From Caulobacter sp. FWC26 (lineage in GTDB: Bacteria; Pseudomonadota; Alphaproteobacteria; Caulobacterales; Caulobacteraceae): 64,000 nt of DNA. The notes under the pieces were generated by a model, which ran no database searches, was not told where the DNA came from, and saw only the letters and a list, made by a program, of their open reading frames with translations. The stretch is taken from NCBI RefSeq assembly GCF_002742645.2, contig NZ_CP033875.1:1838001-1902000 (forward strand), given 5' to 3'. The position numbers and the translations under genes are program-made. Of this stretch, positions 19,432 to 28,240 are shown in pieces. Position 1 is the first letter of the stretch, and the number at the start of each line of letters is the position of its first letter.

Positions 19432-19914
19432 GTGACCCCCCATCTCATCTCGGTCCTGGCCATGGTCCTGGCGCCCGTCGCGGACACCAAGATCACGCCC
19501 GTGGCGGTCAAGGATCTGCCATCGGCCGTCGTCGTCGTCGTCAAGAGTGCGGCGCCGGCCATGACCATCAAGGCGGCGGAGCTCAAGGAGCGCGAGAACC
19601 GTCGCTACTTTGATGTTGAGGGCGTGATGCCGGATGGTTCGGAGATCGAGTTCGACCTGCTTGAGAAGGACGGCGCCTGGACGATTGTCGAAACCCAGCG
19701 GGATATTGCTTGGCCCGATGCGCCTGAGCCGGTGCGCAAGGCCGCTGCGGCGTCAGCCAAGACGATCAGCCCCGTGCGGGTCATCGAGAGCAAGCAGAAC
19801 GATGGCATGGTGATCTACGAGCTGTTTGCTGCGGGCAAGCCGAAGGAGCCCTCGATGGAGGTCAGCTTCAAGGACGGTCGGGCCAAGATCTTGAGCGAGG
19901 TGTGGCCGCACTAG
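19432..19914 (+). CDS. Putative secreted PepSY-like domain protein
   Basis: 160 residues if started at the GTG at 19432, which has a GAGGAG ribosome site 9 bases upstream. The upstream ATG-like codons in the same frame lack one. It begins TPHLISVLAMVLAPVAD, a plausible short signal peptide. The mature protein has two repeats of a helix plus a three-stranded sheet, ending RAKILSEVWPH. This suggests a PepSY-like beta-lactamase-inhibitor-type fold, inferred from pattern only. No partner is obvious. Confidence 0.65.
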   Translation: MTPHLISVLAMVLAPVADTKITPVAVKDLPSAVVVVVKSAAPAMTIKAAELKERENRRYFDVEGVMPDGSEIEFDLLEKDGAWTIVETQRDIAWPDAPEPVRKAAAASAKTISPVRVIESKQNDGMVIYELFAAGKPKEPSMEVSFKDGRAKILSEVWPH

Positions 19915-19935
19915 CGGCCGCTCGTTGCCCGGCGG

Positions 19936-20952
19936 CTACCCGCCTGAGTAGCCGCCGATGATCGGCAGGATTTCTCCGGTGATGTAGCTGGCGGTTTGGG
20001 GGGAGGCCAGGAACACATACGCCGGCGCGATCTCTTCAGGCTGCGCAGCGCGTCGCATCGGTGTCTTGGCCCCGAATTGGGCGACCTGCGGCGCAGCCTT
20101 GTCGGCGGGATTGAGCGGCGTCCAGACGGGCCCCGGCGCGACGGCGTTGACCCTGATGCCCTTGTCGATCAGGTGGGTGGCCAGCGAGCGGGTAAAGGCA
20201 TGGATGCCGCCCTTGGTCATCGAATAATCCAGCAGGTCCTTGTTGCCGAGCAATCCAGTGACCGAGCCGGTGTTGATGATCGACCCGCCGTTGGGCAGGT
20301 GCTTCACCGCCGCCTGAGCCATATGGAAATAGCCATAGAGGTTGGTGCGCAGCGTGCGGTCGAAGTGTTCTGGCGTCAGGTTCTCGAACGCGGTGACATG
20401 CTCCTGAAAGGCCGCGTTGTTGACGAGAACATCCAGTCGCCCGAGGGTCTCGACCGTACGTTCCACCGCGGCCCGGGCGTAACTGGGATCGGCTACATCG
20501 CCTGGCAGCAGGATGGCGCGGCGGCCCTCGTTCTCCACTGCCGTCTTCGTGTCCGCCGCATCGCGGTCCTCGTCCAGATAGGCGATGGCGATGTCGCAGC
20601 CTTCGCGGGCGAACAGCACCGCTACGGCGCGACCGATCCCGCTGTCGGCGCCGGTGATCAGCGCGACCTTCCCCTCAAGCTTTCCTGAGCCCTTGTAGAA
20701 CGGCGCTTCGTACATCGGTGCGGGATCCAGGCGGCTCTCCAGGCCGGGCTTTGTCTGATGCTGCGCGGGATAAGGTGGCGCGGGATAGGCCCGTGCTCCG
20801 GCCTGCATGGCCTTGGGCTGATCCCGCTCGTCCTTTTCCTTCGGTTGGAAGGAGCGCGCCTCCCTGGCGTCGAGCGGCGCCTGGATGTCGCGATAGGCTT
20901 GGGCGACGCGTTCGCCTGTGTGTTCGAACTCCGGGGTGTGGGTCTTGGTCAT
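19936..20952 (-). CDS. Short-chain dehydrogenase/reductase with N-terminal extension
   Basis: NAD(P)-dependent oxidoreductase of 338 residues. The nucleotide motif TGADSGIG is at residues 100-107, then VLVNNAAFQ, a catalytic Ser in TGSVTG and the YSMTK pair. The VAPGPVWTPL and ITGEILPIIGG segments are typical of the YghA/YdaD-like branch, often linked to stress conditions. The first 90 residues are a Pro/Lys/Glu-rich, likely disordered extension common to that branch. The ATG at 20952 has an AGGAG site 7 bases away; the open frame beyond it is an antisense shadow of the transporter gene. Confidence 0.9.
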   Translation of the reverse strand: MTKTHTPEFEHTGERVAQAYRDIQAPLDAREARSFQPKEKDERDQPKAMQAGARAYPAPPYPAQHQTKPGLESRLDPAPMYEAPFYKGSGKLEGKVALITGADSGIGRAVAVLFAREGCDIAIAYLDEDRDAADTKTAVENEGRRAILLPGDVADPSYARAAVERTVETLGRLDVLVNNAAFQEHVTAFENLTPEHFDRTLRTNLYGYFHMAQAAVKHLPNGGSIINTGSVTGLLGNKDLLDYSMTKGGIHAFTRSLATHLIDKGIRVNAVAPGPVWTPLNPADKAAPQVAQFGAKTPMRRAAQPEEIAPAYVFLASPQTASYITGEILPIIGGYSGG

Positions 20953-21138
20953 GGCGCGCTCCTGCGGGACGGGATCGGGTAACCGTCGGGGTCGCGCGAT
21001 GTTCCAAGCGCTGCTAAATGCGGGTTGCCCGAAAAACGGGCATGGGCCACCTTGCCCCCTTATTTGACAGTGGTGACGACCATGCCGCGCGACGCGGCCG
21101 GAACGGCGCTCTCCCCAGAGCGGCCGCGCGGCCCCATC

Positions 21139-22476
21139 ATGACCGATCTGATCGAACTGCTCCGCCTGGCCGGGCCGGTCGTGCTGTCGCGCTTGGGCAT
21201 CATGGTGATGGGCCTGACCGACGCCATCGTGGTCGGACACTTCTCGGCGCAGCAGCTGGGCTACCACGCCATGGCGTGGGCGCCGTCCTCGGTGTTCGTC
21301 ACCGCGACCGTCGGCCTCCTGGTTGGCGTGCAGGTCATGACCGCGCGGGCGATGGGGGCGGGGAATCCGCATGAAACCGGCGCGGTGCTGCGGCGCGGCC
21401 TCGTCTACGCCGCCTGGCTCGGATTTGGGTCTATGGCCTTGCTGGCGCTGCTGGGGCCGATGTTCCTGCAGGCCATGGGGCTGAAGGACGGCCTCGCCGA
21501 GGGCGCGACCCTGCCACTGATCGTCTTTTCGCTGTCCCTGCCGGTCTATGCGATCTCGGTGGTTCTGACGTTCTGGCTGGAGGGCCTTTCCAGGCCCGGG
21601 CCTGGCGCGGCGATGATGTGGCTGGCCAATGTCGTGAACTTGGCGGCCAATCTGCTTTTGGTGCCGGGCGTGCTGGGCCTGCCGGCGCTGGGGGCGGTAG
21701 GCGGCGCCTGGGCGACTTTCATCGCGCGATCCGCGCTGGCCCTGGCGCTGGCGATCTTCGTCCTCCGCATGAAGGAGGCGCGCGACCTGGGTGTGTTCGA
21801 CAAGCCCGTGCGTGACCGCCCCGCCGAGATCGAGCAGCGGCGCATAGGCTATGGCGCTGGCGCGTCCAACTTCTTCGAGGTGTCGGCCTTTGCAGGTATG
21901 AACCTGATCTGCGGCTGGATCAGCGCCCTGGCCGTAGCGGCTTACACGGTGGTGCTGAACGTCTCGGCGATCATCTTCATGGTGCCGCTCGGCGTGGCTT
22001 CGGCCACTGCGGTGATGGTGGGGCGAGCCTATGGCGCGCGCGACCCGGCGGGCATGACCCGCGCAGGCTGGATCGCCTTTGCGGTGATCGCGGTGATCGG
22101 CGTGCTGTTTGGCCTGCTGCTCTATCCGACCAAGCACTGGGTGGCCCTGGCCTACACCACCGACCCGGCGGTGCTGGCGCTGATCCTGCCGGCCCTGGTT
22201 CTGGCCTGCCTGTTCTTCGCGCCCGATGCGGTGCAAGTCGTCGCGGCCCAGGCGCTGCGCGCTCGGGGCGAGGTCTGGGTCCCGACGATCACGCACCTGA
22301 TCAGCTACGCCCTGGTCATGGGGCCGCTGGCCTGGTGGCTTGCGATCCCCAAGGGCATGGGCCTGAACGGGGTGCTGATCTCGATTATTGTCACCAGTTT
22401 CCTGGCTGCGGGCTTCCTGCTGATGCGGTTCCGAATGCTGGACTGGCGCGATCGAAAGGCAGGGGGCGAGGCTTAG
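21139..22476 (+). CDS. MATE family efflux transporter
   Basis: Integral membrane antiporter that would export drugs or metabolites using a cation gradient. 445 residues from the chosen ATG, with about 12 hydrophobic helices in two related halves. LRLAGPVVLSRLGIMVMGLTD opens the first, and GAGASNFFEVSAFAGMNLI opens the second. ATG 21139 starts just before the first helix. In-frame alternatives at 21082 (ATG) and 21025 (TTG) would add a non-membrane N-terminus; none has a strong ribosome site. A TTGACA at 21064 lacks a clear -10. The gene ends in a stop overlap with the convergent gene below. Confidence 0.88.
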   Translation: MTDLIELLRLAGPVVLSRLGIMVMGLTDAIVVGHFSAQQLGYHAMAWAPSSVFVTATVGLLVGVQVMTARAMGAGNPHETGAVLRRGLVYAAWLGFGSMALLALLGPMFLQAMGLKDGLAEGATLPLIVFSLSLPVYAISVVLTFWLEGLSRPGPGAAMMWLANVVNLAANLLLVPGVLGLPALGAVGGAWATFIARSALALALAIFVLRMKEARDLGVFDKPVRDRPAEIEQRRIGYGAGASNFFEVSAFAGMNLICGWISALAVAAYTVVLNVSAIIFMVPLGVASATAVMVGRAYGARDPAGMTRAGWIAFAVIAVIGVLFGLLLYPTKHWVALAYTTDPAVLALILPALVLACLFFAPDAVQVVAAQALRARGEVWVPTITHLISYALVMGPLAWWLAIPKGMGLNGVLISIIVTSFLAAGFLLMRFRMLDWRDRKAGGEA

Positions 22477-23369
22477 GCTCCCAGGATCCAGCCTTCTTCG
22501 CTCGCGGCCGCTGCCAGCGCTTCTTCAGCCAGACCCTTGGGCGCGTCGAACGCCGCGCCCAGCTTGCCGGCCTCGTCGAGCTTGGCGAAGTGTTCGGCCA
22601 GGCTGCGGACCTGGGCCAGGTCCTTCACCTCGCCCGGCGCCGGCGCCGGCTTCAGCAGCGAAGGATAGACCTCGGCGACGACGACCTCGACACCCTCGAG
22701 ATCCGCCTCGGTCAGGGCCTTGAAGCCTGTCTCGAACGGCCAGACCCGAACGGCCTCACCGCGCGCGTCCTTCAGGCGGCGCACGGCGGGGATGCCCATG
22801 ATCGCCTGACCGCCGACCGAGCCGTTGTAGTAGAGCTTCCAGATCGAGTGCGCGCCCTTGGCTGCCTGATCCGCATAGCGGAACTCGGGTAGGTCGCCCG
22901 GCCCATGCTCCCGCACCCGCTTTGGCTGCAGGGTCGTCAGCGCGTCCTTGGGCGGGCAACCCCAGAAGGGGAAAGGCCCGCCCGTCAGTCGGCGATTGAT
23001 CTCAGAGCCGACGCCAAAGCGGTTGTTGGTGTTGTCGGCCTTGTCCTTGACCATCTTGGCCAGCTGGTCCCACACCGCGCGCCACGGCGTCTCGCCAGGC
23101 AGGGCCAGGGCCTGGGCCAGGCCGCGCGGAAAGCCCAGCGGGAAGTCGAAGCCCACCAAGGCCCGCTCGCCGCGCTTCTTCAGGTCGTCGAGGATGGCGG
23201 CCAGCTTGGTCTCTGCCTCGCCGCGCGTCGCCGGATTGAAGCTCTCGAAGCTCAGGCGGAAGCGGACATCGCGCTTGAGCACGCCGATCCAGATGGAGTC
23301 CGCGCCCGTGGTCGGCTTAGCCGCCGCGCTCCAATCGACGATGACATAGGCGCTGAACAGACGCGACAC
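22473..23369 (-). CDS. Conserved hypothetical protein, RNase H-like (DUF429-like)
   Basis: 298 residues, cytosolic. The start YVIVDWSAAAKPTTGADSIW and the later LVGFDFPLGFP resemble the acidic beta-strands of an RNase H-like fold seen in DUF429-type proteins. Segments GVGSEINRRLTGGPFPFWGC and VWPFETGF are strongly patterned and suggest an enzyme pocket. Homologues in alphaproteobacteria are sometimes labelled molybdopterin-related because of fusions, but nothing here supports that name. It ends in overlapping stop codons with the MATE gene. Confidence 0.65.
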   Translation of the reverse strand: MSRLFSAYVIVDWSAAAKPTTGADSIWIGVLKRDVRFRLSFESFNPATRGEAETKLAAILDDLKKRGERALVGFDFPLGFPRGLAQALALPGETPWRAVWDQLAKMVKDKADNTNNRFGVGSEINRRLTGGPFPFWGCPPKDALTTLQPKRVREHGPGDLPEFRYADQAAKGAHSIWKLYYNGSVGGQAIMGIPAVRRLKDARGEAVRVWPFETGFKALTEADLEGVEVVVAEVYPSLLKPAPAPGEVKDLAQVRSLAEHFAKLDEAGKLGAAFDAPKGLAEEALAAAASEEGWILGA

Positions 23370-23454
23370 GGCACGCGGCTCCTTGGACGGAAACGAAGCC
23401 GCGCTTCTACCGCTCTGGGCCGCTCAGGACCAGCCCGGTTTGCGTGTTGTCAGA

Positions 23455-25446
23455 TCAGGCCGCGTCGCGAATCTTGGTGGTGGGACCGATGGGGCGCCCA
23501 TTGCGCGCGAACCAGCGGATCGGGGGTTCGCAGGCGGCGCCCACGGCGGCCCGGACAATGGCCGGCGGGCGGCGCTCTTCCGGGGTCATGAACAGGCCGT
23601 TGGCCTTCAGCTTCAGGCCGGCCACCTTGTGGGCGCCGAGCATGGTCAGCGGCACGGCCAGAACCAGACCGGCCAGGATCGGAGCCGTGGCGGTCAGCAG
23701 GTCCGGCGTGAACCAGAACGACGCCGCCAGGATCAGGCCCGAGAGGCTGATCCAGCCCATGGCGGCCCAGGCCTCCTTGAAGTCTACCTTGTCGGCGTCG
23801 CGGCGCTGGGCGGCCCAACCGCCGACCTTGCCGGCCAGGATTTCAACGATGGCGCGGGTCTGAGTGAACATCAGCATCGGCGCGACCAGGGCCGAGAACA
23901 GCATCTCGACGGCCAGACCGGCGGCCATGCGACGCTTGCCGCCAAAACCTTTCACCTCACCCTTGCGCGCCAGGACAAGAATGGCGCCCAGGATCTTGGG
24001 GCCAAACAGCAGGACGAAGGTGATGATCATCGCCCAGGCGGTGGCCTGGATTTCGCGCCAGTCGATCAGGGCGTGCGCGGCGGCCTTTAGATCAGCCATG
24101 GTGAAGGCGGCCTTCTTGAGCTCCGGCATCAGGGCGCGCGAGATCAGGCCGGCCGACAGACAGAAGAACCACAGCGGCGACAGGGCGTAGCTGAGCACGC
24201 CGATCACCAGGTGCATGCGGCTCATCCAGTGCAGGCCGGGCAGGGCGATCAGCGGCACGTGCTGGATGTTGCCCCGGCACCAGCGACGGTCACGCGTGGC
24301 GAAGTCTAGCAGGTTCGACGGGCTCTCTTCGTAGGAGCCGTCAAGATAGGGGGCCAGATGCACGCTCCAGCCGCCGCGGCGGAGCAGGGCGCTTTCGAGG
24401 GCGTCGTGGCTCATCACCTCGCCGCCGAAGGGCTTGGGGCCGGGCAGGTGCGGCAGGCCGCACGTCTCGGCGAAGGCGCGGGTGCGCACGATGGCGTTGT
24501 GGCCCCAGAACGAGCTCTCCGAACCCGACCACCAGGCCAGACCCGTCCAGGCGACGCGGCCGTACAGGCGCGTGGCGAACTGCAAGGTGCGGGCGAAGAT
24601 CGTCTGGCCGTTGATGATCATCGGCATGGTCTGGATCAGACCCGCGCCCGGGTGACGCTCCATCGCATCGGCGAGGCGCACCATGGCCTCGCCGGTCATC
24701 AGGCTGTCGGCGTCCAGCACCAGCATGTGCTCGTAGGCGCTGCCCCAGCGGCTAACCCAGTCGGCGACGTTGCCCGCCTTGCGGCCGGTGTTTTCCTTGC
24801 GGATGCGATAGTAGACGTTGCAGTTGGCCTCGCGGCGGAAGCGCGCGAAGCAGGCTTGTTCGGCCAACGCCACCTGCGCGTCGCGCGTGTCGCTGATGAC
24901 GAAGATGTCGAAGTTCCGAGCCGCGCCAGCCTCGGCGATCGAGGCGTCCATGGCGCGCAGGCGCGCGAACACCGCCGCAGCGTCCTCGTTATAAACCGGC
25001 ATCAGGATGGCGGTACGCGTATGCAGTTTGGGCATCGGCGTTTCGCCGTCGATGCCCAGCGGATCCTTGGGTCGGCCCATCAGCACCACAAAGCCGATTA
25101 GGGCCGTACAGAACCACAGCGACAGCGCCAGGAAGAGTGGGGCCAGCAGAGTCAGGACGACGGCTTCCAGACGGGTCACGCCGCCCAGCGCGATGGTGTC
25201 GAACGAGGCCTTCCAACCCGCGACGCCCATGGCGATGGTCATCAGGCCCAGCATCCAGCGACGCAGGTTCATGTCCTGGATCAGGGCCGTGGCGCGCCGC
25301 GCGCCGCCCTGCCAGAAGCTCAGCGGTTGCACCGGCATGGCCAGGGGGGCTTCGGCCGGGATTTCGACCGTGTCACGGCGAACGACCTGATCGAGGCTCA
25401 CGCTGGTGGAGGTGCGCACATCGAAGAGGGCGGAGCGATCGCTCAT
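23455..25446 (-). CDS. opgH: Glucans biosynthesis glucosyltransferase H
   Basis: Inner-membrane GT2 enzyme that polymerises glucose from UDP-glucose into osmoregulated periplasmic glucan. 663 residues from the ATG at 25446; the frame open to 25605 lacks coding character. Two N-terminal helices (about residues 65-125) precede the GT2 domain, which contains ILMPVYNED, FVISDT, MLVLDADSLMTG and DRRWCRGN (the QxxRW-equivalent). Several C-terminal helices follow. The opgG partner is absent from the neighbourhood. In Caulobacter crescentus OpgH is reported to be essential for normal morphology. A C-terminal tail ending KIRDAA lies near the downstream convergent region. Confidence 0.92.
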   Translation of the reverse strand: MSDRSALFDVRTSTSVSLDQVVRRDTVEIPAEAPLAMPVQPLSFWQGGARRATALIQDMNLRRWMLGLMTIAMGVAGWKASFDTIALGGVTRLEAVVLTLLAPLFLALSLWFCTALIGFVVLMGRPKDPLGIDGETPMPKLHTRTAILMPVYNEDAAAVFARLRAMDASIAEAGAARNFDIFVISDTRDAQVALAEQACFARFRREANCNVYYRIRKENTGRKAGNVADWVSRWGSAYEHMLVLDADSLMTGEAMVRLADAMERHPGAGLIQTMPMIINGQTIFARTLQFATRLYGRVAWTGLAWWSGSESSFWGHNAIVRTRAFAETCGLPHLPGPKPFGGEVMSHDALESALLRRGGWSVHLAPYLDGSYEESPSNLLDFATRDRRWCRGNIQHVPLIALPGLHWMSRMHLVIGVLSYALSPLWFFCLSAGLISRALMPELKKAAFTMADLKAAAHALIDWREIQATAWAMIITFVLLFGPKILGAILVLARKGEVKGFGGKRRMAAGLAVEMLFSALVAPMLMFTQTRAIVEILAGKVGGWAAQRRDADKVDFKEAWAAMGWISLSGLILAASFWFTPDLLTATAPILAGLVLAVPLTMLGAHKVAGLKLKANGLFMTPEERRPPAIVRAAVGAACEPPIRWFARNGRPIGPTTKIRDAA

Positions 25447-25729
25447 ATCGTCAGATCTCGGACTTTTCCGGCAAGCCGGGCTCTCTCCGCGCGCTCCTTC
25501 CGCCGAGACCCCTTTTCGCTGGCCTGCGCGTTCGCTAGGGAACGGACAGGCGCGTTGAGCGCTTCGCGACGGACGAGAACCGGCGTGGAGAGCCGCCGGT
25601 GGCACTACAGTAAAACTTCGATCACAAATTCGCTACCAGAAATCACGCTGATTTCGCAGCTGCGAGAAGATTTCGTGACATCGCGGCGGACGCCGAACAC
25701 CCCGTCCGCCGGAAGGAGTATATAAGATA

Positions 25730-26077
25730 ATGAAATATATCATGATTGTCGCAGTTCTCGCGCTTTTCGGCCTAGCGGCTTGCGGAAGAGAGGCCCCCGA
25801 GACGACGTCTGAAGGCGGCGCGGCCGAGGCTGTTGCGTCCTCTGAAGGTCTGCCGAGCTTTGAATCCAAGGGGGTCATCACCAGCCTGGAGGGCCAGATT
25901 CTCACGCTCGATCACGAGGGCGCGAGCGCGGCCGGCCTGAAACCTGGCCGCGATGGTTTCCGCGTTTACGCCGATGTGTTGGCCGAGGCGCCGATCACGC
26001 CCGGATCGCGTGTGAGTTTCGCGTTCAAGAAGACGCCTCAAGGTCTGGAGATCGCCGAGCTTGGCGCGCGTCCCTGA
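25730..26077 (+). CDS. CusF-like lipoprotein
   Basis: 115 residues. A lipoprotein signal ends in LFGLAAC, so the protein is probably anchored in the outer or inner membrane facing the periplasm. After a disordered Glu/Ala stretch, residues 45-113 resemble the CusF/copper-binding OB-fold (GVITSLEGQILTLDHEG, then PGSRVSFAFK). The His of TLDHEG is kept, but the Trp and two Met that bind copper in CusF are missing, so metal binding is doubtful. A strong GGAAGGAG site lies upstream. It is divergent from opgH. Confidence 0.7.
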   Translation: MKYIMIVAVLALFGLAACGREAPETTSEGGAAEAVASSEGLPSFESKGVITSLEGQILTLDHEGASAAGLKPGRDGFRVYADVLAEAPITPGSRVSFAFKKTPQGLEIAELGARP

Positions 26078-26085
26078 ATGCAGAA

Positions 26086-26111
26086 CGGGCGGCTGGTGGT
26101 CCAGCCGCCCG
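26086..26111. terminator. Hairpin between convergent genes
   Basis: Perfect 11-bp stem CGGGCGGCTGG / CCAGCCGCCCG with a TGGT loop, just after the lipoprotein stop and before the convergent reductase end. No T run, so it is a weak or bidirectional terminator at best. Confidence 0.5.
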
Positions 26112-26152
26112 ACTGATCAGGTCTTCCTACGGCAACCGCCGCCCCAAGGCGG

Positions 26153-27178
26153 CTAGCCCAGCTTCACCAGCATCTTCCCGAGGTTCTCGCCGGTGAAGAG
26201 TTTGAGGAACGCCTCGGGCGCGCGCTCGACGCCTTCCTCGACCGTCTCTTTCCAGGTGATCTTTCCGGCCTTGATCCACTCGGCCATGTCCTTGGCGAAC
26301 TGCGGATAGAGATCGAAGTGGTTGGAAACGATGAAGCCTTCCAGGCGCAGGCTTTTCCCCACCGCCAGGATGATGTTCGACGGGCCTTCCGGCTTACCGG
26401 TTTCATTGTACTGCGAGATCATGCCGCAAAGGGCGAACCGGGCGAAGGGGCGGGCCGAGTTCAGGGCCGCCTCCAGGTGAACCCCGCCGACGTTTTCGAA
26501 ATAGACGTCGATGCCCTTGGGCGCGACCTTGGCCAACTCGGCCACCACGTCGGGCGTAGCCTTGTAGTCGATGACGTGATCGACGCCGATCGACTTGAGG
26601 AACGCCACCTTTTCAGGGCCGCCAGCCGAGCCGATCACGGTGTGGCCCTTCAGCTTGGCGATCTGGCAGACGATCGAACCGACCGCACCAGCGGCGGCCG
26701 ACACGAAAACGACGTCGCCATCCTTCAGGGCCGCGACCCGCAGCAGCCCGGCGTAGGCGGTCATGCCGGGCATGCCGACCACGCCCAGGAAGGCCTGCGG
26801 GGGGATGCCGTGGGTCTCGATCTTGGTGATCGCGCCCATGCCGGCGGCGGCCAGCGACTTGGGATGGGCGTTGAACGCTTCACGCCAGCCAAACATCGAA
26901 CTGACCATATCGCCCGGCTTGAAGTCGGGATCGTTGGAGGCGATCACCTCGCCGATCGCGCCGCCTTGCAGCGCTTCGCCCAGTTGGAAGGGCGGGACAT
27001 AGCTGGGACGGTCGTACATGCGGCCGCGCATGTAAGGGTCGACCGACATCCACAGGTTCTTGACCTGGATTTCACCATCGCCCGGCGCGGGCAGGTCGAC
27101 GGTCGCCAGGTCGAAGTCCGACGCCTTCGGCATCCCGACGGGACGGGCTTTCAGACGGATCTCGCGCGAGGTGGTCAT
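26153..27178 (-). CDS. NADP-dependent oxidoreductase, medium-chain (CurA/leukotriene B4 dehydrogenase-like)
   Basis: 341 residues of the zinc-free medium-chain reductase group. Members reduce alpha,beta-unsaturated carbonyls such as reactive aldehydes. MSVDPYMRGRM near residue 45 and the Rossmann motif SAAAGAVGSIVCQIAK near residue 155 are typical, and VYFENVGG follows. The ATG at 27178 has a GGGAGG ribosome site; an upstream in-frame start at 27250 would include the operator. A palindrome at 27221-27234 lies in the expected promoter. No regulator gene adjoins. Confidence 0.9.
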   Translation of the reverse strand: MTTSREIRLKARPVGMPKASDFDLATVDLPAPGDGEIQVKNLWMSVDPYMRGRMYDRPSYVPPFQLGEALQGGAIGEVIASNDPDFKPGDMVSSMFGWREAFNAHPKSLAAAGMGAITKIETHGIPPQAFLGVVGMPGMTAYAGLLRVAALKDGDVVFVSAAAGAVGSIVCQIAKLKGHTVIGSAGGPEKVAFLKSIGVDHVIDYKATPDVVAELAKVAPKGIDVYFENVGGVHLEAALNSARPFARFALCGMISQYNETGKPEGPSNIILAVGKSLRLEGFIVSNHFDLYPQFAKDMAEWIKAGKITWKETVEEGVERAPEAFLKLFTGENLGKMLVKLG

Positions 27179-27220
27179 GGGGGTCCTCCCTGCCTTGGAC
27201 TTGGCCAAGGGTTGCAAATT

Positions 27221-27234
27221 TAAACAGATGTTTA
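27221..27234. promoter_or_regulatory. TetR-like operator upstream of the reductase gene
   Basis: TAAACAGATGTTTA has perfect 6-base arms around a 2-base centre, a common TetR/AcrR-type operator form. It is 43 bases upstream of the reductase start and 64 bases from the divergent Gfo/Idh start, so it could affect either gene. Confidence 0.5.
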
Positions 27235-27297
27235 GCGCGCCCTTACGCAAGTCGCCAGTGCTTCTAAGCGGCCCCGAAGCGGGGTAGAGAGCGGTCC

Positions 27298-28215
27298 ATG
27301 ACCCAGACTCTCAAAGCGGGCGTTGTCGGCGCCGGTGTGTTCGGCGGCTATCACGCCAAGAAGTACGCCGAGTTGGACGGCGTGACTCTGGTCGGCGTGT
27401 TCGACATCGACCTAGCGCGGGCCAAGGCCCTGGCCGAGCCCTTGGGTGCGGAAGGCTACGATGACATGGCGGCTTTCCTGGGTGCGGTGGATGTGGTCAC
27501 CGTCGCCGCGCCGGCCGTTCATCATGCCGCGCCGGCCCTGGCCGCGCTCAAGGCCGGCAAGCCGGTCTATTCGGAAAAGCCGATCGCCGTGTCGCCTGAG
27601 GACGCCGACAAGATGGTCGCCGCAGCCGCCAAGGCGGGTGTGCCGCTGGCCTGCGGGCACCAGGAGCGGGTCGTGTTCCAGGCCATGGGCCTGTTGGACA
27701 TCCCCGAACAGCCCTTGCGCCTCGAAGCCGTGCGTCGCGGCACGCCGTCGGATCGTAATCTCGACGTCTCGGTCGTGCTGGACCTGATGATCCACGATAT
27801 CGACCTTGCCCTGGCGCTCTGCGACGGCGAGCCGATCGCGGTCGAAGGCGAGGGGGCGATCACGCGCTCGACCTCGCTGGACTGGGTGAAGGCCGAAGCC
27901 ACCTTCGACAACGGCTTCACGGCCGTGTTCGACAGTTCGCGCGTCGCCGAGGCTCGGGAGCGGACCATGAAGGTCGTCTACCCCTCGGGCGAGGTCGAAA
28001 TCGACTTCCTGCAGCGCACCTTCCGCAACACTACGCCCTATCCGCTGATCGAGAACTTCACCGAGACCCCGGCTGGCAAGGACCCCCTGGGCCTGTCGGT
28101 GGCGGGCTTCCTGGCGGCCGTTCGCGGCGAGACCCCTCGGCCGGTCGTGACCGGCGAGGAAGCCGCGCGGGCGCTCGATCTGGCGCTGGCGGTCGAGCAG
28201 GCGGTCGAGGGTTAA
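27298..28215 (+). CDS. Gfo/Idh/MocA family oxidoreductase
   Basis: 305 residues. The N-terminal Rossmann fold starts AGVVGAGVFGGYHAKKYAEL with the GxGxxG motif, followed by YSEKPIAV, the segment that carries the catalytic EKP lysine. The C-terminal part (LDVSVVLDLMIHDIDLAL) includes the HDID motif common in the family. Members oxidise or reduce sugars, inositols or similar compounds with NAD(P); the substrate cannot be read. It is divergent from the MDR reductase with 119 bases between starts. Confidence 0.9.
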   Translation: MTQTLKAGVVGAGVFGGYHAKKYAELDGVTLVGVFDIDLARAKALAEPLGAEGYDDMAAFLGAVDVVTVAAPAVHHAAPALAALKAGKPVYSEKPIAVSPEDADKMVAAAAKAGVPLACGHQERVVFQAMGLLDIPEQPLRLEAVRRGTPSDRNLDVSVVLDLMIHDIDLALALCDGEPIAVEGEGAITRSTSLDWVKAEATFDNGFTAVFDSSRVAEARERTMKVVYPSGEVEIDFLQRTFRNTTPYPLIENFTETPAGKDPLGLSVAGFLAAVRGETPRPVVTGEEAARALDLALAVEQAVEG

Positions 28216-28240
28216 GCGCCCTCCGACCGCGCACACGACA

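Noticed and set aside
19936..22296. A 786-residue open frame covering the SDR gene and the antisense of the MATE gene
   Set aside because: Only the part from 20952 down has SDR domain content; the upstream part is His/Arg/Gln-rich antisense of the transporter. The real start has an AGGAG site at 20952.
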